Of a stretch of DNA of 23,787 nt, positions 8,088-15,862 are shown one piece after another. The notes beneath the pieces were generated by a model that did not search any database, was not told where the DNA came from, and saw nothing but the letters and a program-made list of their open reading frames with translations. The DNA lies in the NCBI GenBank assembly GCA_039029935.1, contig JBCCFC010000025.1, positions 1-23,787 of the forward strand, read 5' to 3'. This DNA is from G039029935 sp039029935. Its GTDB lineage: Bacteria; Chloroflexota; Anaerolineae; Caldilineales; Caldilineaceae. Positions within the stretch are counted from its first letter, which is position 1. Each line of letters opens with the position of its first letter. Both the position numbers and the translations under genes were made by a program.

Positions 8088-8182
8088 GTAAAGCCCAAAA
8101 TACCGATAAAGTGCTACTTATTGAAGGAACGAATGACTCCCATATTATATCAGCAGTTATTAGGCTCTGTTCGTATTTGTGA
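8084..8182 (+). pseudogene. truncated TOPRIM-like partner (DUF3226/DUF4435 type)
   Basis: It starts in the ATGA overlap with the ATPase and encodes 32 residues. VLLIEGTNDSHIISAVI (10-26) matches the first TOPRIM strand with its conserved Glu ('vEGxxDxxvi'), as in DUF3226 or DUF4435 proteins found beside such ATPases. The frame ends at a TGA at 8180-8182, far short of the 200 or more residues expected. No remainder is recognised downstream. Homology appears lost near 8158, where GGCTCTGTTCG begins; this resembles an insertion-sequence end but has no visible partner repeat. Probably a deletion remnant. Confidence 0.6.
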
Positions 8183-8236
8183 GAGACTAGCCAAAGTGTC
8201 ATACAAAATTCTAATCGAAGCCGTCAAACAAAAATT

Positions 8237-8324
8237 TAATGGAAATTTAATGAAAGGCTAATGATATTTTAACGTTATGTAAACACTAATGAAAATTTAA
8301 TCAATGACTAATGACAGCCTAACG
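8237..8324 (+). promoter_or_regulatory. TAAYG array with 11-bp period, operator-like
   Basis: TAATG or TAACG pentamers (one is TAATC) start at 8237, 8248, 8259 and 8270, then again at 8287, 8298, 8309 and 8320. Spacing within each group is exactly 11 bases, and the groups form an imperfect 50-bp tandem duplication. An 11-bp period of direct half-sites is characteristic of PhoB/OmpR-family winged-helix response regulators, such as Pho boxes. It lies about 170 bases upstream of the adhesin gene. A further TAACG is at 8375. Function inferred from pattern only. Confidence 0.5.
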
Positions 8325-8491
8325 TCATATAAAAATGAATCGGGTATCCTGCTTGTAATCTATCAGGTAAATTTTAACGGTTTATCTATTCTTATGTAGA
8401 TGACAACGTAGGAGAGTGTCCATCTAATGGCTTGATGGTTACTCTTGGAAAAAACGATAAAATTTTTATAGAAAACATAGGTGTCATTACA

Positions 8492-11400
8492 ATGCGTACT
8501 AAAAAGGCAAAAGCACAACGATCTGAAATATGCTCAACACCGTCAACAACGCAGACTCGCCTCATGCGACTCCATCGCTTTCGTGCAGGGCTAACCCTGC
8601 GCATGACGTGGCTCCGTCATGTTCTACGTAACATGGACAGGGTGTCCGTTAAACGGATTATGGACATTCTGCCCAAAGCAGACAAGATGCTTGCACTACG
8701 TCTTATCCGTAATGGTGCATTCAGCGCAACCCTGCTCGCTTCGCCTCTCGTCACCCCAGCCACACCACTCCATGCTGGCACAATCACCGTCGATGCCACA
8801 ACCATTGGCACGGGAACCTGTGACCTAGCCGAGGCCATCACCACCGCCAATACAGACAACAACACAGGGGGATGCACCGATGCAACCAACACGATGGGTG
8901 ATGCCGATACTATTCTCTTTAGCACCAGCCCCTTCACCGTCACACTCAACGCCATCAACAACAACGACGTTGCCTATGGCAATACGGGGCTACCTGTCAT
9001 CAACAGCACCATCACCATCAGCGGTGGCGATATGGGGGCAACCATCCAACGAGATACAAACGCAGCCGACCCCTTTCGCATTCTGCGCGTGGATGGCGAG
9101 GGCGGTACAGGGGGCAAACTGACGCTCGACCAGATGACGATCCGCGGAGGGACGTTGACCGCAAATCGCAATGCGGGTCGTGGCGGGGGCATCCATCTGT
9201 ACAACACCGCCCCCCTAACGCTGACCAACAGCACGGTTATCAGCAATAGCACTGCTGGCTACTATGCCAGTGGTGGTGGCATTTACGCAGCGAATAACAG
9301 CGACGTGACGTTAACCAACAGCACGGTTATCAGCAATAGCACTGCTGGCTACTATGCCAGTGGCGGTGGCATTTATGCAATAGGCTATAGCGACGTGACG
9401 CTGACCAATAGTACCCTCCGTTACAATGCCACGACCGGGGAGGCGGCCATTGCTGGGTACAATGCTAGTGGTGGTGGCATTTATGCAAATAACAGCGATG
9501 TGACGCTGACCAACAGCACCCTTAGTCATAATACCACCGCTGGGCAGTATGACAGTGGCGGTGGCATTTACACCAATAGCAGCAATGTGACGCTGACCAA
9601 CAGCACCCTCAGCCACAATGCCACCACTGGGTACAATGCCAGTGGCGGTGGCTTCTATGCGAAGAATAGCTATGTGAAGCTGACCAACAGTATCGTCTTC
9701 AGTAATAGCACTGCTGGATACAATGCCAGTGCTGGTGGTATTGTGGCCTATAGCAGCAGGGTGACGATGACCAACAGCACCCTCAGTCATAATACGACTG
9801 CTGGGAACAATGCCAGTGGTGCTGGCATTTACGCAAACGGCGGTCGCATAACGATGACCAACAGCACCCTCAGCCACAATACAACTATGGGGAGCAATGC
9901 TAGTGGCGGTGGCATTGCTGCAAGAAACTATAGCGATGTGACAATGACCAACAGCACTCTCAGCCACAATGCTACGGCTGGGCAGTATGCCAGTGGCGGC
10001 GGCATTTCAGCAGTCGGCTACAGTGACGTAATGCTGACCAACAGCACCGTTATCAGCAACGCAACCAGTGGGAGCAATGCCTATGGCGGCGGCATTTACG
10101 CAAACAGTAGCTATGTGACGATGACCAATAGCATCATTGCGGGGAATCGCGCACCACAGAGCACAGGCAACGAACTCTCTCTAAATCGCCCACTTGTTGC
10201 AATGGGCAACAATCTGCTCGGTCATCATGGCGAGACCTTGGCCGAGGCGTTGTATGGCTCCGCACTGCCCGCCAATGTCCTCGCGGCCACCAATGATGGG
10301 GGGAACCCCACCGCACTCGATGCCATCCTCAACCCAACGCTTGCCCTCAACGGCGTCCCCGAAGGCTCACCCATGACCCATGCGTTGGTGGCGGGGAGTC
10401 CCGCCATTGATGCGGGTGTCAATGCGCTTGTGGGGGCTGGGGTGACGACGGACCAGCGGGGTACAGGTTTTCCCCGCATCTTTCATGGGATTGTTGATCT
10501 TGGTGCGTTAGAAGTGTCTCTTGCGCTGACAAAAACTGTTTTGCTAGCAACCCCCCTGCCAGTAACCCCCCTGCCAGCAAGCACTGTTCAGTCCGGCGAC
10601 TTGCTCACCTATACGCTTGTGTTTGAGAACGGCGGGGGGACTATCATGACCGATGCGCTTATCTCCGATACCTTGCCATCAGGGCTAACTTTTGTCGGTC
10701 CCATTACGTTTCAAGGAACCAACGTGGGTGTCGCTGGCACGACAAATACCTTGCCCACCGTTGCCAGTGGGCTGACTATCACCCCAGGGCAGCCTATCAC
10801 GCTGACCATTCCAGTCAGCGTCAACCACGATGTAGCGGGTGTGCAAATGGTCAACAAGGCCGCCATCACCAGCACAGAGTATCCCACCCTCAACGCAGGG
10901 CAACGCACGCAAGTGACGATGACCGTGTTGACCCCCAATTTGCACATCGACAAAGCGGTCGCCCCAGTGGGTGGCGTTCAGGCAGGGGATGTGCTGACCT
11001 ATACGCTGACCGTTAGCAACACGGGACAAAGTCGCGCCCACAACATCGTTATCACAGACACCCTGCCAAGCGATTTTACACTGGGCAATATCGTCAATGC
11101 TGCGGGCTTCACACCAGACACGACCCTGCTGCCTACACAACTGACGTTCTTCACCCCAACAATTGACGCCAACCGCACCTATAAGCTGATTTTCACAGGC
11201 ACGGTCAACACGAACGCCAGCAACGACCTGACCAACACCGTCGTCCTCACCAGTATCACGCCTCTTAGCGGCACAGGTGTTTTGAGCCATATGGTTTTAT
11301 CACCATTGATTGTCCCCAACATCACCCTTACAGCGATTGGCTCGCCCCTCATCGAAAACAGCGGTGTCGCCACGCTCACCGTCACCGCAGATATCACACC

Positions 11401-13144
11401 GACGCTCCCTATTACGGTTGACTTGGCGGTCACAGGCGGAACAGCGACCAGCAGTGACTATACACTGGGTGCAACCTCGCTCTTAATTCCTGCTCAACAG
11501 TTGACCGCCTCGACCACTGTCACCGCCACCAACAATAACCTTATCGGAGATGATAAAACGTTGACCATCGACATCACTGGCGCAATCCATGCCCGTGAGG
11601 ATGGGTCACAGCAGGTGATACTGACAATTGAAGAGGATGATACGCCTACTTCTGGCATTCAACTTTTTGTAGATGATGCCTCGGCCAATGAAACCACAGG
11701 CACAATTGTGTTTTCCGTTCGGCTCAACCAAGCCAGCAACACCACCATCCGCGTTGCCTATGAAACCGACAATATCTCAGCCTTTGCAGGAACAAACTTT
11801 ACTGGTGTAAACGGGACCTTGACCTTTGCCCCTGGACAGACACAGGGGACGATTGCTGTGCCGATTGCAAACTTGCCCGCTGCTCAGGGCAACCGTACAT
11901 TCATGTTGCGTTTACTCAGTGCTGTCAACGCTACGATTGCGGATGATGAGGCCATTGGCACAATTATTGACAACAACTATCCAGCAACAACACCAATAGG
12001 TACACCAACAGGTACACCAGCTGTGACACTAACACCAACACCGTCATCAGTGCCAACAGCAACGCCAACACCGACAGCAATGCCGACATCAACGCCGACA
12101 GCAATGCCAACGCCGACAGCGATGCTAACGCCGACAGCAATGCCAACGCCGACAGCAATGCCAACGCAGACATCTGTGCTTACATCAATGCCAACACCAT
12201 CATCAACGCCGACGCCAACATCAACGCCGACGCCAACATCAACGCCAACAAGTACACCGACTGCAATGGGTACTACCACTAGCATAAGTCCACCTGTCCC
12301 GTCAGCAGCGACCAGCACAGCGACTAGCACGGCGACCAGTATGGCGACTAGCATGGCAACCAGTACAAGTACACTTGTCCCACCAACGGCGACCAGCACG
12401 TCATCACCCTCATCACCGACGGCTACACATACAACGATGCCATCACTCACAGTTACCCCGTCTCCCACGTCCATGCCCGCCGTACCCCTCTCCCCCACGG
12501 ACCTCATCTTAAATGCACTTGACAACAGTAATCCCAGCTTTGACGCTGCCAGCATCTTTGACGATGATGTCACACCGGAAGAAATCGTTGCCCCTGCCGA
12601 TACCATTGGCGACATTGAGCTTGACATCACCGCAGGGAATGCCGTGCCGGGCGAACAGGTTCAGTTTGCCATCGACTTTCGTAACCTTGAGATTGACGAG
12701 CTGCGTCAGGTTGTCCTCTGGATTGTTATTCCGGAGCATACCATCTTTATGGGAGAAGGCAGTGGTTCTGTCACACCCATGCATCGGCAACAGGGAGATG
12801 ACACCAGGGATCGTGTGTGGCAGCATCCTGATAGTGGTGGGCTGTGTCCTGATGGCGCACCCTCTGGTACGGTCTGTGCGATACGCATGGGTACAGTCCA
12901 TCGCAATAATCGTCATCAAGCCATCGTTAATGTGCGTGTGGACGAGAATGTGGAGAATGGCACAAGCATTACCCTCAACAGCCAACTCGATGCCGCAAAC
13001 CTTGCAGAGGAGCAGGTGTTGCGCGTTACAGCCGATGCTGTGGTCCGTGTCAACACACAAGTACCCACATCGTTGGATGTAACGGATGGACCGAGCCAGC
13101 CAAGACAGTGGTTCTCGTTCTTGCCTTTGATTGGCGTTAGTTGA
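8492..13144 (+). CDS. giant secreted adhesin-like beta-helix protein
   Basis: A 1550-residue secreted or surface protein. An unusually long N-terminal region (about 1-92) ends in a signal-peptide-like core (FSATLLASPLVTPATPLHA). In order it then carries a CSLREA-like segment (TCDLAEAI, about 96-140), ten 29-35-residue beta-helix repeats (243-542), a 'choice-of-anchor Q' domain (SPAIDAG, TDQRG), two DUF11 domains (about 678-810 and 813-925), two Calx-beta domains (about 938-1165), a Thr/Pro/Ser stalk (about 1167-1333) and a C-terminal DUF11-like domain ending WFSFLPLIGVS. The family suggests adhesion to surfaces or polysaccharide. ATG 8492 was chosen because a weak TAGGTG precedes it; an ATG at 8435 and a TTG at 8432 are in frame upstream. 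It converges on the next gene with only 18 bases between them. Confidence 0.85.
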   Translation: MRTKKAKAQRSEICSTPSTTQTRLMRLHRFRAGLTLRMTWLRHVLRNMDRVSVKRIMDILPKADKMLALRLIRNGAFSATLLASPLVTPATPLHAGTITVDATTIGTGTCDLAEAITTANTDNNTGGCTDATNTMGDADTILFSTSPFTVTLNAINNNDVAYGNTGLPVINSTITISGGDMGATIQRDTNAADPFRILRVDGEGGTGGKLTLDQMTIRGGTLTANRNAGRGGGIHLYNTAPLTLTNSTVISNSTAGYYASGGGIYAANNSDVTLTNSTVISNSTAGYYASGGGIYAIGYSDVTLTNSTLRYNATTGEAAIAGYNASGGGIYANNSDVTLTNSTLSHNTTAGQYDSGGGIYTNSSNVTLTNSTLSHNATTGYNASGGGFYAKNSYVKLTNSIVFSNSTAGYNASAGGIVAYSSRVTMTNSTLSHNTTAGNNASGAGIYANGGRITMTNSTLSHNTTMGSNASGGGIAARNYSDVTMTNSTLSHNATAGQYASGGGISAVGYSDVMLTNSTVISNATSGSNAYGGGIYANSSYVTMTNSIIAGNRAPQSTGNELSLNRPLVAMGNNLLGHHGETLAEALYGSALPANVLAATNDGGNPTALDAILNPTLALNGVPEGSPMTHALVAGSPAIDAGVNALVGAGVTTDQRGTGFPRIFHGIVDLGALEVSLALTKTVLLATPLPVTPLPASTVQSGDLLTYTLVFENGGGTIMTDALISDTLPSGLTFVGPITFQGTNVGVAGTTNTLPTVASGLTITPGQPITLTIPVSVNHDVAGVQMVNKAAITSTEYPTLNAGQRTQVTMTVLTPNLHIDKAVAPVGGVQAGDVLTYTLTVSNTGQSRAHNIVITDTLPSDFTLGNIVNAAGFTPDTTLLPTQLTFFTPTIDANRTYKLIFTGTVNTNASNDLTNTVVLTSITPLSGTGVLSHMVLSPLIVPNITLTAIGSPLIENSGVATLTVTADITPTLPITVDLAVTGGTATSSDYTLGATSLLIPAQQLTASTTVTATNNNLIGDDKTLTIDITGAIHAREDGSQQVILTIEEDDTPTSGIQLFVDDASANETTGTIVFSVRLNQASNTTIRVAYETDNISAFAGTNFTGVNGTLTFAPGQTQGTIAVPIANLPAAQGNRTFMLRLLSAVNATIADDEAIGTIIDNNYPATTPIGTPTGTPAVTLTPTPSSVPTATPTPTAMPTSTPTAMPTPTAMLTPTAMPTPTAMPTQTSVLTSMPTPSSTPTPTSTPTPTSTPTSTPTAMGTTTSISPPVPSAATSTATSTATSMATSMATSTSTLVPPTATSTSSPSSPTATHTTMPSLTVTPSPTSMPAVPLSPTDLILNALDNSNPSFDAASIFDDDVTPEEIVAPADTIGDIELDITAGNAVPGEQVQFAIDFRNLEIDELRQVVLWIVIPEHTIFMGEGSGSVTPMHRQQGDDTRDRVWQHPDSGGLCPDGAPSGTVCAIRMGTVHRNNRHQAIVNVRVDENVENGTSITLNSQLDAANLAEEQVLRVTADAVVRVNTQVPTSLDVTDGPSQPRQWFSFLPLIGVS
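9218..10117 (+). repeat. ten in-frame beta-helix repeats
   Basis: Ten consecutive units of 87-105 bp, each encoding a TxTNST...N.T.G..ASGGGIYA pattern. Units 1 and 2 are nearly identical at DNA level, and later units diverge. An eleventh, partial unit (TMTNSIIAGN) caps the array from 10118. Asn/Ser/Thr ladders and Gly turns fit a right-handed parallel beta-helix. Confidence 0.9.
11990..12490 (+). repeat. low-complexity Thr/Pro/Ser stalk coding repeat
   Basis: ACGCCGACAGCAATG-type and ACNAGC-type units encode PTPTAMPTPTA and then ATSTATSTA stretches. The segment links the Calx-beta domains to the C-terminal domain, as an extended cell-wall or surface spacer would. Confidence 0.8.
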
Positions 13145-13162
13145 TCCTCACGCCAGAGTTGT

Positions 13163-15262
13163 CTATTGCCGTGTCAAAATTGGCAAAAACACTCGATAGG
13201 GTCGTTCAGGTACTGTAAAAACAATGTTTTCAGTCTCTGCGGTTGAGTCATTTGCGAATTCAATCCGTTGCAAATCGTTATCAGTAAACCAAGGGGATGG
13301 TTGCTCAATGCGTAAATCCCATAACCCGCCTATGAGGTTGAAGGTAAAGAGACCATCTTCGTCGGTGGTTGTGGATAGCACCAGTGGGGACGGTAAGAAC
13401 GATGGCTGGTAAATGGCTTCAATCTGTGTACCTCGAATCCTTTCCCCGTTGGCTGTCTGTATCATACCATGAACGATTTTTGTTGAAGAAAGTAATGCAA
13501 TGTCACCTAGATGAACGACTGTATCTGTGTCTGTTACTGTAAATGAGATAGGGGCTGGTGGGTATAATAGATTGTCCTGATTATCCGTATATGGTCGATA
13601 ACCAGTTATACCTGCAGGTGCAACCTGTAAACAATAATCCCCCACTGATAGACTACCAATGGTAAAAACACCTTCCTCTACACTCATATTTTCAAACATT
13701 CCGAAAGAATAATGCCACTGACACCCAGTGGCCTCTTCGTCATCTATTGTCGCGCGATAGACACGGAGAAAGGGACTCGTATACACGGTTCTATCTTGCG
13801 TAATAACCCGTCCTGTCACCTGTGGTTCCTGTAGTAGAATATCGCCTAAGTTGCGTATTTCGCCATCTGACAAGGTAATTTCATAGAGGAATGGGAATGG
13901 GACAAAGATTGGTGGGCGGACAAAGCCAGGTGAAATACGGAGATGAAATAGATAGGTATCTGCATAGACAGGCATGGTAAAGAAGCCACTGGGTTCAATG
14001 CGTATGGCATAGTTGTAGCCAGATTTACCTGCCAACCCAATCGTTATCCCTGAGTCAGGATACCCGGGAAAGGTGTACTCGATAGCATCTGTCTCCATTG
14101 TCAATGGTGAGCCATCTGGCGAGACAATTCGGCCCGTGAGCAGGGCTGAGGGAAAACGGATGTCAAAGTCTAGAGTTTGCGTTTCGGTGGTGTCATCGCC
14201 AGCAAATTGTATCTGTTGTCTGAACGGCCTCTGCGGTCTGTCAAGCCCCAGCCCTTCCTCTTGAGAATAAATATTGATCAACCATGTGTCTCCATACACA
14301 TGCAGCGTATAATCTCCATTTTCATCGGTTTCTGTTTCGACATAGATACGACGATTTTCGATGTATTCATCAACAGGGTTGGCAACGACCATCATATTGG
14401 CGACGCCAGCACCAGTCGTTTGGTCACGTACCGTGCCATGAATGGTTTTGCTGGGCTGCCCAAACCGCAACACACCCACATCCAGTGCAGGTTCATTGCC
14501 CGCATTCAACGCCGTACTGATGGTCAATAGAATTGGAGCAGGCGCAATCGCTGTCCCATAGTAGCCAGGCGGCTCGACAAAGAGACAATACTGCCCCATC
14601 TCCATGCCGCCAAGCCAGAATGCACCTGTGTCGTCAACATCATGCTTGACGATGTTTCTGCCCGCCTCTGCATCAGGACAAGTGCTTTCGCCAGTCCGTA
14701 ATGGTTTCATATAGGCCCGCGCACCCGTGGCTGGTGTATCATCTGCAAACAGGAGTATGCCGTTGATCTGCGGTCCACGTAGCCGTAGTGGTTGCGCCAG
14801 CGTAATGGTAGTCAACGTATCCACATCGGCTTGTGTCACTGTAACTGTGATTGGCAGGGAGTCATAGTGGTTCTGCACCTCCGCCCAAGGACTTTCCGCC
14901 ACCAGATGAACTTCGCCCTCCCAAAAAATGTTGGGTATCTCAAAATGTCCTTGGTCATCCGTATAACGCGCCCAGCAAGAATCTACAATGCGTACCAAGC
15001 TTGATGCTACAGGTTCGCCATCTGAATCAACAACCGTCCCTGAAATTGTGGCTCCGATTTGCATAGAGTCATCAACCGTGATGCAGGACCGAGGTTGTTC
15101 GGAATAGGGTGTTTGTGTGACTAGGTTGTCGGGTCGTGTAGGCAGCGGCGTTTGTGCATTTGCAGGGAGTGTCAACAATGTTGCAGTGCCAATGGCAATT
15201 ACGAATAGGCATGTATATAGGCTACATGTATGAATAATAGATTTTATTTGATTGATATGCAT
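13163..15262 (-). CDS. secreted carboxypeptidase-regulatory-like multidomain protein
   Basis: A 699-residue secreted protein. The start at 15262 gives a good signal peptide (MHINQIKSII..., hydrophobic core, cleavage near ANAQ at about 34-37); an upstream in-frame TTG would add nine residues. The rest is a string of Cna-B/CarboxypepD_reg-like beta-sandwich domains, recognisable by openings such as ISGTVVDSDGEPV, IHGTVRDQTTGAGV, LTGRIVSPDGSPL, VTGRVITQDRT and VHGMIQTANGERI, each followed by a 'D..G.f.l' strand. No peptidase domain was seen. It ends YRVFLPILTRQ, resembling the tail of the convergent adhesin. Likely an extracellular structural or binding protein; ligand unknown. Confidence 0.75.
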   Translation of the reverse strand: MHINQIKSIIHTCSLYTCLFVIAIGTATLLTLPANAQTPLPTRPDNLVTQTPYSEQPRSCITVDDSMQIGATISGTVVDSDGEPVASSLVRIVDSCWARYTDDQGHFEIPNIFWEGEVHLVAESPWAEVQNHYDSLPITVTVTQADVDTLTTITLAQPLRLRGPQINGILLFADDTPATGARAYMKPLRTGESTCPDAEAGRNIVKHDVDDTGAFWLGGMEMGQYCLFVEPPGYYGTAIAPAPILLTISTALNAGNEPALDVGVLRFGQPSKTIHGTVRDQTTGAGVANMMVVANPVDEYIENRRIYVETETDENGDYTLHVYGDTWLINIYSQEEGLGLDRPQRPFRQQIQFAGDDTTETQTLDFDIRFPSALLTGRIVSPDGSPLTMETDAIEYTFPGYPDSGITIGLAGKSGYNYAIRIEPSGFFTMPVYADTYLFHLRISPGFVRPPIFVPFPFLYEITLSDGEIRNLGDILLQEPQVTGRVITQDRTVYTSPFLRVYRATIDDEEATGCQWHYSFGMFENMSVEEGVFTIGSLSVGDYCLQVAPAGITGYRPYTDNQDNLLYPPAPISFTVTDTDTVVHLGDIALLSSTKIVHGMIQTANGERIRGTQIEAIYQPSFLPSPLVLSTTTDEDGLFTFNLIGGLWDLRIEQPSPWFTDNDLQRIEFANDSTAETENIVFTVPERPYRVFLPILTRQ

Positions 15263-15311
15263 ACCATCTGTCTCGCTCAAACTATCCAAAATTGGCTATT
15301 CGAGGTCTCTT

Positions 15312-15358
15312 AGCTTGGTCCAATAGCGTTCGGAATGCCGACTCTATTGGACCAAGCT
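15312..15358. repeat. palindromic element, TTGGTCCAAT type (short)
   Basis: AGCTTGGTCCAATAG (15312-15326) is perfectly repeated in inverted orientation at 15344-15358, around a 17-base centre. The core TTGGTCCAAT also occurs in the element at 22406-22480. It supplies the last codons of the adjoining gene remnant, consistent with insertion. Confidence 0.7.
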
Positions 15359-15537
15359 TCCTTTCCCGAGTTCGCCAGATGGATACACACTGAGGGCTGT
15401 CACGGCGACATTGCCCATGGGTGTGCCATCTGGGTCGAGGAAACGCCCTGTGACCTGTGGCCCCTGCAAGCGAATTTCGCCGATATTAAGCGTTTCGCCT
15501 TCGCCAATCGTGATGGTTTGGGGCTGTGGTGAAAACG
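15344..15537 (-). pseudogene. remnant of a second carboxypeptidase-regulatory-like gene
   Basis: About 63 codons reading QTITIGEGETLNIGEIRLQ then GPQVTGRFLDPDGTPMGNVAV and a short tail. The 'GEIRLQGPQVTGR' boundary corresponds to 'GDILLQEPQVTGR' in the intact neighbour, so it is a fragment of a related protein: the end of one beta-sandwich domain and the start of the next. It is bounded by a palindrome on each side, and its reading frame ends within the short palindrome. The frame continues upstream into the large inverted repeat to 15667, but that part looks non-coding. Probably a gene piece left after repeat insertion or deletion. Confidence 0.6.
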
Positions 15538-15661
15538 GGCTATTTGAGCTTTTGTGGGGTAAGACCTTCGGGAGGTGTCCGTTGATGATTTGGGCGCACC
15601 TAAGTTTCTCTGGACACCTCCCGAAGGTCTGGTTTCGCACCCCACTAGACCTCAAATAGCC
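15538..15661. repeat. 124-bp nested palindromic element
   Basis: Three nested perfect arms: GGCTATTTGAG (15538-15548 with 15651-15661), GTGGGGT (15554-15560 with 15639-15645) and GACCTTCGGGAGGTGTCC (15563-15580 with 15612-15629). The 31-base centre shows no gene. The size and structure are those of a MITE- or REP-like element. The innermost arm resembles that at 1100-1163. Confidence 0.85.
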
Positions 15662-15737
15662 AAACACATGTTATGCATCATGCCGTCTATCTATAGTATA
15701 GGAAGTTTGAGGAATTTTCAATAGGGTAAAGGTCAAC

Positions 15738-15848
15738 TTAAGGCAATTGGTATTCATCCTGGCTTGATAGCGTATCATTACCCTGCTCCAGTGTTGTGGC
15801 AATCACGCGCTCTTTGTCCTCTGGAAACACGGTAAAAAAGCGATCCAC
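15738..15848 (-). CDS. short ORF after the E1/nitroreductase gene
   Basis: A GTG-initiated ORF of 36 residues (MDRFFTVFPEDKERVIATTL... ending DEYQLP). AGAAGAGAG lies about 5 bases before the GTG, and the ORF begins 14 bases after the preceding stop codon on the same strand. The composition is protein-like: an aromatic N-terminus, a charged helix and an acidic tail. It could be a genuine small protein, a peptide substrate of the neighbouring enzyme, or the end of a decayed gene. No family was recognised. Confidence 0.3.
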   Translation of the reverse strand: MDRFFTVFPEDKERVIATTLEQGNDTLSSQDEYQLP

Positions 15849-15862
15849 AACTACTCTCTTCT

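Noticed and set aside
6972..8182. A functional PARIS or Gabija system
   Set aside because: The ATPase lacks a fused TOPRIM domain, no UvrD-like GajB follows, and the separate TOPRIM-like frame is truncated; only a degraded relative can be claimed.
8158..8430. An insertion sequence starting GGCTCTGTTCG
   Set aside because: No inverted partner end, transposase or target duplication could be found in the following bases.
9311..9967. 218-codon minus-strand ORF
   Set aside because: It is the antisense of the beta-helix repeats; its regular pattern only mirrors the real gene.
9218..10117. CRISPR-like regular repeats
   Set aside because: The units are in-frame coding repeats with graded divergence and no unique spacers; they encode a beta-helix.
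10685..11290. 201-codon minus-strand ORF
   Set aside because: Shadow of the DUF11 domains of the adhesin; Cys/Trp-rich and structureless composition.
11977..12630. 217-codon minus-strand ORF rich in Val-Gly repeats
   Set aside because: It is the antisense of the Thr/Pro stalk; no start signal or separate domain.
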